This document shows, in pieces, positions 8,475-15,675 of a stretch of 23,249 nucleotides of DNA. The DNA is from a virus. Where the stretch lies: positions 1 to 23,249 of IMG/VR virus record IMGVR_UViG_3300007516_000160; one strand, written 5' to 3'. Numbering within the stretch: position 1 is the stretch's first letter; every line of letters starts with the position of its first letter. The position numbers and the translations under genes are program-made. The notes under the pieces were generated by a model, which saw nothing but the letters and a program-made list of their open reading frames with translations, made no database searches and was not told the DNA's origin.

Positions 8475-10271
8475 TTAAATAGGAAGAGATAGCCAATTAA
8501 TATAATTATTTAAATAAAACTGGAAGGATTGGGATGAAATATTTAAATTTAAATCCTCTACCTTATCCCATTTATATAAAGAATCATCCCAAGTGAAAAC
8601 TCTCTTTCTTATTTCATAGAATAAAACACCGCCTAATTCTTCATAAGTTATTACTGTTTGGTTGTTTTCCCCAAAATCATTAAAAGGATATAAATTAGGA
8701 GTATATGTAACCCATTCATTATTTTGGAATTGATATAAATATGTAGTATTAGGAATAGGTCTTATTTCATCTACAAATCCAGGAACACCAAAAGGAACAT
8801 AAGCATTTAAAGGAATAACTCCAGTTTCAGCCAATACCCTCCCATCAGATAAAATACGAAATTCACCTACTATAAAAATATTATTTACTAGTAAAGCATT
8901 ATATCCAGAAATCCCAATACTATTATATATTTTTTTAAAGGATAACATCCATCTACTTAAAGTTGAATTCCAAAGATATCTTCTTATTTCTAGATTTATA
9001 TTATTATTTACATTTATAGAAGATTCTAAAACCTCATATGTCTCTTTAATTTCCCCTTCATATTCACCTGGAAAACTGAATGGATAGTTTGAAGGAGGTA
9101 TTGTATAATTACCCCCGGAAAGTATTACAGATTCTTCCCAACTGTTGTGGGATTCATTTATTATATCTTCTAATTCAAATGGAGTTTGAGGGTATGCTAA
9201 AGATTTGTCTATAAGATCCCACTTCTTAGTAAAAATATCAAATTTATATTTTCTTAAAGTAACTGTATAAGATTGGGGGTTTTCTGTAGTTATGTTAGTA
9301 TTAGAAACGTTATAGTTACTGATGGTATTTATTATTTGATATAGTTGTCTTATTTCTAAAGCTGAAGTTCCAGGGGTAGTAAAGGGAAAATAAAAATTTA
9401 AATCACCCTCGAAACTTTGATCAACTAACTCATAATCGGTTATAGAATCTATCATAAATTTGATCTCGTTAACTAGAACTTCTAATGTTGTAGAATATGA
9501 ATAGGTTCCTTCTAAAGTATTATATACTATTTCATTGGGGTCTTTCTTTCCTTCGACTCTTCTGGATAATAAATTTAAAGGATTATTATCATTGGTTTGT
9601 AATGTAATTTTATATCCTTTATAAATTAGGGGATCATAAGTATTAGGTTGGAGTTTTTCTTCAAGTATGTTACTATGAATTATATTTAAATCTTCTGAAG
9701 GAAATAGGTTACTTTGGGCTGTTATATTTCCTATCTCTTCTATTAGTTCTAATTTTTCATCTTCTGATAGGGAAATAGCTAATTCAGAAATACATTTATC
9801 TAATAGTATGTCTAATTGTTGCAGTTTAGAGGTTATATTATTTACTGATTGAGATATTTCTTTTAAAACCGTTGGGATGATATTTATAGTTCCTTTTCCG
9901 CTTTTTATTAAGTCTCCTAGTTTATCTAAAGCGTCCGCCAATATTGTTATTACGTTAATAGGAATACCCACACCAGCAACCGCCACAGGAACGGGGATTG
10001 ATTTTATTACTTTTATAGCTATATCTACTGAAGTTATTAAGGTCTTCGCTGTAGTAGATGTTTTATTTAAGTTTGATGTTATAGAAGTAATATTAGATAG
10101 GGATGATTGTATTTGGTTTTTTTGTTTTACTATCCTTAATAATACATCTTTGATTGGGCAACTATCTTGAAACTTGTTTAAAATATCATCTATAGCTATA
10201 TCAAATCTTTCAGTACTTTTTATTACTTTAGATATACTATTAATTACTATTTTGGATAAGAGTATAGACAT
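8475..10271 (-). CDS. Tail/baseplate structural protein with helical N terminus and repeated aromatic motif
   Basis: This 598-aa protein lies between the gp5-like spike and gp25. Residues 1-185 are helical and Ser/Ile/Asn-rich, with a hydrophobic patch at 91-115 (IPVPVAVAGVGIPINVITIL). Residues 215-280 (YDPLIYKGYKITLQ, then SYSTTLEVLVNEIKFMID) resemble a block I recall in tail proteins of marine T4-like phages. The C-terminal half is beta-rich and contains a motif three times, near residues 338-354, 428-445 and 552-571: Arg-Lys/Arg, a short aromatic strand, then Lys/Arg-Trp (RKYKFDIFTKKWDLI, RRYLWNSTLSRWML, RKRVFTWDDSLYKWDKV). The start codon overlaps the spike gene's stop (TAATG). A hub, tube-cap or fibre-anchoring role is inference. 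Confidence 0.8.
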   Translation of the reverse strand: MSILLSKIVINSISKVIKSTERFDIAIDDILNKFQDSCPIKDVLLRIVKQKNQIQSSLSNITSITSNLNKTSTTAKTLITSVDIAIKVIKSIPVPVAVAGVGIPINVITILADALDKLGDLIKSGKGTINIIPTVLKEISQSVNNITSKLQQLDILLDKCISELAISLSEDEKLELIEEIGNITAQSNLFPSEDLNIIHSNILEEKLQPNTYDPLIYKGYKITLQTNDNNPLNLLSRRVEGKKDPNEIVYNTLEGTYSYSTTLEVLVNEIKFMIDSITDYELVDQSFEGDLNFYFPFTTPGTSALEIRQLYQIINTISNYNVSNTNITTENPQSYTVTLRKYKFDIFTKKWDLIDKSLAYPQTPFELEDIINESHNSWEESVILSGGNYTIPPSNYPFSFPGEYEGEIKETYEVLESSINVNNNINLEIRRYLWNSTLSRWMLSFKKIYNSIGISGYNALLVNNIFIVGEFRILSDGRVLAETGVIPLNAYVPFGVPGFVDEIRPIPNTTYLYQFQNNEWVTYTPNLYPFNDFGENNQTVITYEELGGVLFYEIRKRVFTWDDSLYKWDKVEDLNLNISSQSFQFYLNNYINWLSLPI

Positions 10272-11497
10272 TATTTAGATTTACTTACTTTTGATTTATA
10301 AGTTTCTAATTTATTAATCATATTTTGAGCTTTTACCCCTAATTTAATAGCAGGGGCGGGTATTGAAGCGTTAACAACATTAGGAGGACCTGCACCTATA
10401 GGGGTAGATAAAGCATTACTTATAGATACTATCCCTTTAAGAACTTCTTTTAAGTCCTTAAAAAACTTATCCCCCAATATCATAGATTCAGTAGCGTCCT
10501 TAGACCCTAATAATACCTTTTTAGAATTGACTATATGTAATGGGGAATCTATATTTACACTCTTTATTGAGTTTAAATTTATAGACTCATATGAAGAAAA
10601 TAATATTGAATCTTTTTTAGCATTTATTAAGATTCTATCACTATTTATTATTACCTGTTCTTTATTAAATTCTGATGGTTTAATAGGAGGGTTTTTATAT
10701 GAAGAATAGTCATTGCTAACTACTTCTATTGGGATTTTTTGGGTTGAAGTAAACCAAATACTAGATCCATTTTTATTTATATCCTCAATTTGAGGTACCC
10801 ATGGGGAGGATGATTCTTTATATTGTTTATTTTTTATAATAGTTATAGGATCTCCATTTTCCCCTTCTGAAGACCAATAGTTTATTATGTTTTTTCCTTT
10901 TACAGTAGACCCAAATCTTATACTTTGACCCCATCTCCCTTCATATATTATATCTCCTTCGTAAGGGTAGGAATTTCTTATATCATCCTTTTCTTTAAAG
11001 CTTTCACCAAGAAATATGTTACTACTATTCCCTACAATTTTATTAAAAGACCCTAATGCCGTTTGTTCATAATCAGAAGAAGGGGAATTATAAACCCCAT
11101 GGATGGGGTCTGGTATTGCGTTATGATGGGAGCTGTTCCATATGTTTATAGGATGAAAATAGTAGTAAGAACCATCATTAACATCCCTTTGAATATTATT
11201 GTTAGGTAAAGATATTACATAAACTGTTTCATTTATTAATGGATAATTTTTTATATTAGGAAATAAAGGTTTGGCGAAAGAATTAGAAGTAAGATCTTTA
11301 GATGGGTTTGGGGAGTTTAAACTAGAAAAAAATATAGCCCCTAAAGAATCCCATCCACCATAATCGTTAAAAATTTCTGGATGGGTCTTATCATTTAAAA
11401 AAACATATCTAACCCTAGCAGAGAAAATTCCTAATGGTGGGGTTTTTATTCCCTTCTCATGTAGTAAACTCCCTAAACCATAAATAGACTTTTTCAT
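10271..11497 (-). CDS. gp5: Baseplate hub/central spike protein, gp5-like, without lysozyme domain
   Basis: The 408-aa protein has the layout of gp5/VgrG spikes. An OB-fold-like N-terminal region (about residues 22-130: SARVRYVFLND, GGWDSLGAIFF, NETVYVISLP) is followed by YEGDIIYEGRWGQSIRFGST, the usual gp5 block. A repetitive beta-helix lies at about 275-345 (VIINSDRILINAKKDSILFS and after). The C-terminal 60 residues are helical and Ala/Pro-rich. T4 gp5 carries a lysozyme domain between the OB fold and the helix; here nothing of that size or motif is present, so any wall-cutting activity must come from another protein. It follows the 112-aa gene by one base and overlaps the 598-aa gene by one base. 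Confidence 0.82.
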   Translation of the reverse strand: MKKSIYGLGSLLHEKGIKTPPLGIFSARVRYVFLNDKTHPEIFNDYGGWDSLGAIFFSSLNSPNPSKDLTSNSFAKPLFPNIKNYPLINETVYVISLPNNNIQRDVNDGSYYYFHPINIWNSSHHNAIPDPIHGVYNSPSSDYEQTALGSFNKIVGNSSNIFLGESFKEKDDIRNSYPYEGDIIYEGRWGQSIRFGSTVKGKNIINYWSSEGENGDPITIIKNKQYKESSSPWVPQIEDINKNGSSIWFTSTQKIPIEVVSNDYSSYKNPPIKPSEFNKEQVIINSDRILINAKKDSILFSSYESINLNSIKSVNIDSPLHIVNSKKVLLGSKDATESMILGDKFFKDLKEVLKGIVSISNALSTPIGAGPPNVVNASIPAPAIKLGVKAQNMINKLETYKSKVSKSK

Positions 11498-11498
11498 T

Positions 11499-11837
11499 TT
11501 ACTTGGATGGGGGGGAAAGTTTCTCTAATTCCTCCATTAACTGTTCTTTTTCTTCTTCAGATAATGAGAAATCAGATTCTGAAGATGCATTTTGGAATGC
11601 TTTTTGTATTATCCCTGCCATTTTAAGGAGGGCATCATCATTTTTTACCCCTATATCCATATAATCTTTTATTAAGGGGACTAGGAGGGTAGCATCTCCT
11701 ATGTCTTGCATAAGGGGTTTTAGTTGGTTGATTAAGGTAGTAACTTGGGATTGTCTAGCTTTTTGGTTATTGTAGATTTCCTCTAATAAACCCCCAAAGG
11801 TTTTATTTTTAAATAATTTTTTTCCTAATATATCCAT
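11499..11837 (-). CDS. Small helical protein at the head of the baseplate block, unknown
   Basis: The 112-aa product is almost entirely helical with no membrane segment. It has an MDILGKKLFKNKTFGGLLEE start, a central TLLVPLIKDYMDIGVKND part and an acidic tail (SLSEEEKEQLMEELEKL). I know no function for it. It precedes the gp5-like gene by one base and so belongs to the structural operon. Upstream, at 11856-11864, is the ATATTTATA element proposed here as the late promoter core, leaving a leader of roughly 18 bases before the ATG. This is the most natural place for the late baseplate transcript to begin. A tail chaperone or small baseplate component is possible but unproven. Confidence 0.74.
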   Translation of the reverse strand: MDILGKKLFKNKTFGGLLEEIYNNQKARQSQVTTLINQLKPLMQDIGDATLLVPLIKDYMDIGVKNDDALLKMAGIIQKAFQNASSESDFSLSEEEKEQLMEELEKLSPPSK

Positions 11838-11855
11838 AACATTCTATATTTTGTT

Positions 11856-11864
11856 TATAAATAT
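11856..11864 (-). promoter_or_regulatory. Late-type motif at the head of the baseplate block
   Basis: ATATTTATA followed by AACAAAA, 18 bases before the ATG of the 112-aa gene. It stands just after the sigma-factor gene, where late structural transcription would be expected to start. No TTTGG at the -33 distance. Confidence 0.45.
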
Positions 11865-11873
11865 ATAACTTTA

Positions 11874-12839
11874 TTAAAGGAAATAATCATTCTCCCTATA
11901 GAACTCATATTTTTCTTTAAATAGGGTATGGAGTTTTTTAGCTATTTTAGTAATTTTAGGGGCGGGAACATCTATTTTTTCCCTAATATTAATATATAAT
12001 GCTTTTTTATTAAAAATATCTATGTTATGTCTAAACCTAAACAGATCTAAAATTGCGTCTGCTATAATAGCTTCTTCTAATTTAGGAAATATGGTATATA
12101 TTTTTTTAGTACAATATAAAATATATTCATCTATAAAAACTGATAGGAGATCATTTTCTACATATTCTGAAGTGAGGGTAGGAGAAAGGTAATGATTTTC
12201 ATTAAAATTCATTGTTTTTTCTTCTATTTCTTTAACTAAATCTTCAGTAACTAAGGAATCATCATCCGAGGAATTATTGATTGTGTTAAAAGATATGTTT
12301 TTTATTTTTGAAGCATAATTTTGTTTATTATATGCTATCAACCATCTTTTTATTATAGTCCCAAAATAAGAATAAGCTTTGGGAGGTGTTAGTTTCTGTA
12401 ATTCTATGAAACATTCAGGGGATACTGTGAGATCAATAATAAAAACATCAATATCCTCTTGGGAAATTATATCTCTATCCCCTATAAAAGAACAAAAATC
12501 CCCAGAATAGGATTCATTAAATTTTTTGGTGATGGTTTTTAGGATACGATCTTGGATATTCTGTTTATGACTATATAAGTGAATCTTAGTAAGAAGAACT
12601 GTTATTATCTCATGTTGCAGGTCTTCTAAATTACTTACTTTAGTGTTATAGAATTTAAAGGTATGGATTATATTTTCTGTAAGCTTGAAAAAAGGATAGT
12701 GTATGCTTTCCTGATATATTTTACTTTTCTTAGCTTTACTCTTGGTGTTATTATAATCTATAATAGCCCTTTCTGTAGCTTCTGTAAAATATCTTCTTTT
12801 TTGTTTCTTACTTTTTTCTTGTCTTATTATATAATCCAT
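11874..12839 (-). CDS. gp55: Late-transcription sigma factor, gp55-like
   Basis: The 321-aa protein starts with a basic segment and RRYFTEATERAIIDYNNT. The conserved helix PFFKLTENIIHTFKFYNT (about residues 49-66) and KAYSYFGTIIKRWLIAYNK (about 154-172) match what I know of gp55-like phage sigma factors, where the AYSYF block corresponds to sigma-70 region 2. An acidic linker (NNSSDDDSLVTEDLVKEIEE, about 188-207) separates a C-terminal helical region. It is much longer than T4 gp55 (185 aa). About 60 residues lie between LTKIHLYS and the AYSYF block, longer than I recall in relatives. In T4, gp55 directs host polymerase to late promoters; here the gene sits just upstream of the late structural block. 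Assignment rests on motif memory and context. Confidence 0.7.
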   Translation of the reverse strand: MDYIIRQEKSKKQKRRYFTEATERAIIDYNNTKSKAKKSKIYQESIHYPFFKLTENIIHTFKFYNTKVSNLEDLQHEIITVLLTKIHLYSHKQNIQDRILKTITKKFNESYSGDFCSFIGDRDIISQEDIDVFIIDLTVSPECFIELQKLTPPKAYSYFGTIIKRWLIAYNKQNYASKIKNISFNTINNSSDDDSLVTEDLVKEIEEKTMNFNENHYLSPTLTSEYVENDLLSVFIDEYILYCTKKIYTIFPKLEEAIIADAILDLFRFRHNIDIFNKKALYINIREKIDVPAPKITKIAKKLHTLFKEKYEFYRENDYFL

Positions 12840-12849
12840 GAATGTTTTT

Positions 12850-13131
12850 TTACTTAAGGGTGAAATTGTTGAGTAAAGATTGTATATCTTTAAGTTGTTT
12901 AAAGAAAAAACCTACTTCATCATCAGATTCGAAAGCACCTTTAGCACCCACCTTGTTTAATTCCTGGTTAGAAATTTCTATTATTTTAGATATCTCTGAG
13001 AGGTATATTAAATATCCCCTTAATACTCTCTCCTGAGATTCTATTTTTCTTAATGAATTTATATTAACAAAAATAGAAATTAACGAGATAACACTTAAAA
13101 TTACTATAGTTACAATTATTTCTGTACTCAT
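12850..13131 (-). CDS. Single-pass membrane protein with coiled-coil cytoplasmic part
   Basis: The first 25 residues of this 93-aa protein are a clear membrane helix (TEIIVTIVILSVISLISIFV). A heptad-like helical region follows (LRKIESQERVLRGYLIYLSE) and the C terminus is an acidic, aromatic block (DDEVGFFFKQLKDIQSLLNN). The ATG overlaps the stop of the HD-domain gene (ATGA), and the sigma-factor gene follows 10 bases on, so the three are probably translated from one message. I do not know its function. Membrane anchoring with a cytoplasmic coiled coil would suit an inner-membrane adaptor, but that is inference. Confidence 0.78.
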   Translation of the reverse strand: MSTEIIVTIVILSVISLISIFVNINSLRKIESQERVLRGYLIYLSEISKIIEISNQELNKVGAKGAFESDDEVGFFFKQLKDIQSLLNNFTLK

Positions 13132-13913
13132 ATACTATCAAATATATCTTTTAAACCTTGACTTTTTATAGACCCTAGAGCTTTAGACTTCATAGGGGTT
13201 TTCTTTTTGTCTAAGGTAGGGGAGATAGATGAGGGCTCCAAATTCGAATTAGAGGAATCCTTATTTAATTTAGGAAGCCATTCCATTTCAAATTCTATTC
13301 TCGCGGCCATTAAATCAGCTTGATGGAGGATGAAGGGAATAGAAGTTCTAGGTTTAGTTTCTGCATTCCAACCCATCAGATATTTTTTATTAGCTTCATC
13401 ATATAACCTATCATGAGTCTGTATAGCTAACATTTCATTAAAAGTATAAGGGATATTATTGGATTGAAGGAGGAATAGAGATCTATCGGGTACTGAAGCG
13501 AAAGATACTTTATTATTAAACATATAGTCTTCTCCTAACTTATCTTTCCTCCATTGATCAGTTTGAGGGATGTATGAAGCGTTTGATTCATCTCCTATTT
13601 TTCCTAAATCATGATTGATTGAAGAGAATATTAGTTCTTCATAAGTGAATGTAGTCATATCACAACCAAAAGATTCCCACACCTTATACAAGGCCATAGA
13701 TCCTTTAATAACATTATTTACATGATAGATATAACCTCCCGGGAAAGCTGAATGATATTCTTTCTTATTAGCCGCTGGATATAATATTATTCTATCTTCA
13801 TAAGATTTATAGAAAAGTAATAATTTTTCCTTTCTAGGTTCTGAGATATATGTTTCTATATATTCTAAGAATTCGTTCCAATTATGTAGAATTTGTTCTG
13901 GAGTTAATTTCAT
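13128..13913 (-). CDS. HD-domain phosphohydrolase
   Basis: The 261-aa protein has the metal-site signature of the HD superfamily. His64 lies in FPGGYIYHVNNV, His101-Asp102 in SSINHDLGKIGD, and His167-Asp168 in AIQTHDRLYDEA. A final HQADLMAARIEFEMEW helix (residues 197-212) supplies the usual late Asp. These enzymes cleave phosphate esters of nucleotides or nucleic acids; the substrate cannot be told from sequence. The C-terminal 45 residues are Ser/Lys-rich and probably disordered, ending in GLKDIFDSI. Similar genes occur beside T4-like late genes in other phages as I recall. It overlaps the membrane-protein gene by 4 bases. Possible roles are nucleotide recycling or removal of signalling nucleotides. 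Confidence 0.82.
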   Translation of the reverse strand: MKLTPEQILHNWNEFLEYIETYISEPRKEKLLLFYKSYEDRIILYPAANKKEYHSAFPGGYIYHVNNVIKGSMALYKVWESFGCDMTTFTYEELIFSSINHDLGKIGDESNASYIPQTDQWRKDKLGEDYMFNNKVSFASVPDRSLFLLQSNNIPYTFNEMLAIQTHDRLYDEANKKYLMGWNAETKPRTSIPFILHQADLMAARIEFEMEWLPKLNKDSSNSNLEPSSISPTLDKKKTPMKSKALGSIKSQGLKDIFDSI

Positions 13914-13939
13914 TATTTTTTATTTTTATATAATTATTT

Positions 13940-14116
13940 TCAGAATGATGGGGGTAAATCTCTATAGATTAGAATTTTTAAATCATTTATAGTAGAATAA
14001 AGAGTTTCATATTCTTTCTTATCCTGTTCACTATGATTTGATAGAGCATATTTTAGATATTTCATCTTATATTCTATCTGATCAAATCTTTTTTCTATTA
14101 ATTCCTTATTCTTCAT
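13940..14116 (-). CDS. 58-aa helical protein, unknown
   Basis: A 58-codon frame starts at ATG 14114-14116 and ends at TGA 13940-13942. The product (start MKNKELIEKRFDQIEYKMKY, end LPPSF) is a charged, probably two-helix protein with no membrane segment. Support comes from clean fit between its neighbours (26 bases to the HD-domain gene, 68 bases from the 124-aa gene), a coding-like amino acid composition, and a candidate promoter at 14140-14171 just upstream. No function is recognisable. A small RNA polymerase or DNA-binding modifier is conceivable but nothing shows it. Confidence 0.62.
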   Translation of the reverse strand: MKNKELIEKRFDQIEYKMKYLKYALSNHSEQDKKEYETLYSTINDLKILIYRDLPPSF

Positions 14117-14139
14117 ATTATTTTTATTTCCTTATTTTG

Positions 14140-14171
14140 AGAAGTTATCAAGGATATCTTTGGAAGCCAAA
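14140..14171 (-). promoter_or_regulatory. Possible promoter before the 58-aa gene
   Basis: GTTTGGCTTCCAAAGATA matches the -33 region of the 22.5 kb promoter in most positions and holds a perfect TTTGG-CTT-CCAAA dyad. Nineteen bases on is TAACTTCT, a poor match to TAnnTTTG. It may be weak or need an activator. Confidence 0.4.
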
Positions 14172-14184
14172 CTATAATTTAAAT

Positions 14185-14559
14185 TCAGCGAAGAATTTTT
14201 ATAATTTTATAAATACTCCCACATTTCTCATATTCCTCCCGCTTTTCAAAATAAGAAAGTATTTGTTCTAGGGACCTTTTGAAAGAAGGTTTTCCGAATT
14301 TTTTTAGAGCTAAAATATGATATGGATTAACAACTTCAAACCTCTCAATATATTTCAGACATAGGTTATATACTAATATTTCTTTCTGTTCACTATCAAA
14401 CCCCCCACCTTTAATTTTAACTTTAAGGATGGTGGGATAGTTTTTTAATAGTTTAATGACTAAATTCATCCAATATATAGGATTATCCTCTATATCCCCA
14501 GAAGGGAAATTTTTTAGAGGATCCTCTACATAATCCATATTTAGTTTTTCTTTATCCAT
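14185..14559 (-). CDS. Hypothetical helical protein, 124 aa
   Basis: I do not recognise this protein. It begins with an acidic stretch (MDKEKLNMDYVEDPL), continues with a YWMNLVIKLLKNYPTI helix and ends with a helix rich in Glu, Lys and Tyr around a single Cys (EQILSYFEKREEYEKCGSIY). The latter resembles small T4-like phage proteins that end in paired helices. There is no signal peptide. The ATG is 4 bases after an ATATTTATA motif, the same arrangement as at the 8.45 kb gene. Met8 is an alternative start that would give a short leader if that motif is a promoter. It lies 17 bases after the metallopeptidase-like gene. Confidence 0.72.
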   Translation of the reverse strand: MDKEKLNMDYVEDPLKNFPSGDIEDNPIYWMNLVIKLLKNYPTILKVKIKGGGFDSEQKEILVYNLCLKYIERFEVVNPYHILALKKFGKPSFKRSLEQILSYFEKREEYEKCGSIYKIIKILR

Positions 14560-14563
14560 TTAT

Positions 14564-14572
14564 TATAAATAT
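14564..14572 (-). promoter_or_regulatory. Late-type motif before the 124-aa gene
   Basis: ATATTTATA, then ATAA, then ATG. No -33 box. The 4-base distance to the start codon equals that at 8451-8459, so either the message is leaderless or this is an AU-rich translation signal. Confidence 0.4.
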
Positions 14573-14576
14573 GGAT

Positions 14577-14954
14577 TTAAATTTTTCTGTTTTCCTTAAA
14601 ATATCTCCTCAGATCCCATTTATATTTTTCAGCTATTGTTTCAGCTTCTATTTCTTGGGGGTGGTCTTCGTAACCATATTCTTCTAAAAGTTCATTATAG
14701 ACCCACATATCTTGAAGGTAATGAATATATTCATGAATAACAGTATCACATATATTTATTAAAGACCCTCTAGGATTTATTATCATAGTATTTATAGGTC
14801 CATCATATATTCCTTGATAAACACCATACTTATCCTTCCCTTTCCTTATCCTAATCTTCAACTCCTCATCAATAAATTCAGACTCCCCAAATTTAATCTT
14901 ACACCACTTAACCATTAAGGTTATATCTTTTCTTCCTAACGAGGATTTTCCCAT
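14577..14954 (-). CDS. Putative zinc metallopeptidase-like protein (HExxH)
   Basis: The 125-aa protein carries HEYIH at residues 74-78 inside a predicted helix (CDTVIHEYIHYLQDMW). This is the HExxH zinc site of gluzincin- and SprT-like folds. About 25 residues later HPQEIEAETIAEKY offers Glu residues (103, 105) as a third ligand. The N-terminal part is a beta-rich segment with IRKGKDKYGVYQGIYDG. There is no signal peptide, so it should act in the cytoplasm or in the virion. The length is small for a full peptidase but usual for phage versions of this minimal domain. It has its own host-type promoter (14977-15008), about 22 bases upstream of the ATG. Substrate unknown. Confidence 0.66.
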   Translation of the reverse strand: MGKSSLGRKDITLMVKWCKIKFGESEFIDEELKIRIRKGKDKYGVYQGIYDGPINTMIINPRGSLINICDTVIHEYIHYLQDMWVYNELLEEYGYEDHPQEIEAETIAEKYKWDLRRYFKENRKI

Positions 14955-14976
14955 ATAAAAAATTTAATTATTACTA

Positions 14977-15008
14977 TAAATATAAGTAAAAAAATTTGAG
15001 AGGCCAAA
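14977..15008 (-). promoter_or_regulatory. Host-type promoter before the metallopeptidase-like gene
   Basis: TTTGG (15004-15008), 19 bases, then TATATTTA (14977-14984). The -7 region also contains the ATATTTATA core of the proposed late motif (14975-14983), so it may serve both phases. Two palindromes lie just upstream (15025-15060). Confidence 0.65.
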
Positions 15009-15024
15009 CCTGTTTTTGGTGGAT

Positions 15025-15060
15025 ATGTTATAACATAAACATAATGTTAAATATCAACAT
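15025..15060. repeat. Two tandem palindromes, possible operators
   Basis: ATGTTATAACAT (15025-15036) is a perfect 12-base palindrome. Seven bases on, ATGTT and AACAT (15044-15060) form a second dyad with a 7-base centre. Both share the half-site ATGTT. They lie 16 bases upstream of the -33 box of the metallopeptidase-like gene's promoter. Confidence 0.45.
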
Positions 15061-15165
15061 AAAATCCCGCCCTTTAACGGTGAATTAGGCCGTTATAGCG
15101 GCTACCTATATAGGTTCGATAATATATGCGAGGAAGTAGAGGTAGTGGTTTAAATCGAGGATTTT
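15061..15165. ncRNA. Candidate structured RNA in GC-richer intergenic segment
   Basis: The segment between the peptidoglycan-binding gene and the palindromes is GC-richer than its surroundings. Its ends pair over 7 bases (AAAATCC 15061-15067 with GGATTTT 15159-15165). Inside are TAACGG/CCGTTA (15075-15080 with 15090-15095), the competing GCCG/CGGC (15089-15092 with 15099-15102) and CTACCT/AGGTAG (15102-15107 with 15140-15145). A G-T pair extends the last only on the plus strand. It does not fold as a tRNA and has no long frame. Strand, and whether it is a free RNA or a 3' untranslated element, cannot be decided from one sequence. Confidence 0.35.
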
Positions 15166-15569
15166 TAATATATAACCCCCAAGGAATTCAATGTCTCAAT
15201 GTTTAAACCCCCCACAGGAAGGCCTTGATCCTTCTGATATTTTAGGAGAGCGGCTCTTGTTGAAGGCCCTAACATTCTGTCTGCCCCTCCTGAACCTAAA
15301 TCAAACCCATTAGAAATTAAGGCCCTTTGAATGTTCCCAATTGTTCCTATTGTTAATTTATCTTCACAAAGGACTTCTCTCCATTCCGTATATGATCCCT
15401 CTTTAACCATAACACTATCTATAACCGTTTCATATTGGCTGGGGATATAACATTTGGGGTAACATTTTCCTATTTCAGGGTTAAATGTATTCTCCTCATT
15501 AAAAGGATTGATCTGGGAGAACAATCCTGTATTAATTATTAACAGTATATATAAGAAAAAATATTTCAT
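15165..15569 (-). CDS. Secreted peptidoglycan-binding domain protein
   Basis: The 134-aa product has a clean signal peptide: MKYFFLYILLIINTGLFSQ, with the LFSQ ending common in Bacteroidota. The C-terminal part, about residues 75-132, is a PG_binding_1 domain: IGNIQRALISNGFDLGSG, then DRMLGPSTRAALLKYQKDQG, then LNIETLNSLG. Between them lie a Cys pair (GKCYPKC) and a third Cys (LCED), possibly forming disulfides outside the cytoplasm. No catalytic domain is present. It would be exported and bind the cell wall; wall protection, superinfection interference or help in lysis are all possible. It lies about 100 bases after the DUF932-like gene and is followed by the structured intergenic segment. 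Confidence 0.8.
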   Translation of the reverse strand: MKYFFLYILLIINTGLFSQINPFNEENTFNPEIGKCYPKCYIPSQYETVIDSVMVKEGSYTEWREVLCEDKLTIGTIGNIQRALISNGFDLGSGGADRMLGPSTRAALLKYQKDQGLPVGGLNIETLNSLGVIY

Positions 15570-15675
15570 GATTTTTTAATCTTTTTAGCTTTGGTATTTG
15601 CTTTTCACTAGTTTCAATATTAGGGATTTTTTCCTTTAAATTTTTTATTATACATATTAGGGTTTTATTACTAAT

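Noticed and set aside
14038-14271. Plus-strand 77-codon frame
   Set aside because: It spans opposite the 58-aa and 124-aa genes and reads as antisense Phe/Tyr/Ile-rich sequence.
15061-15165. tRNA gene
   Set aside because: The 7-bp closing stem and a GGTTCGA string hint at it, but no T-arm, D-arm or anticodon arm can be placed together.
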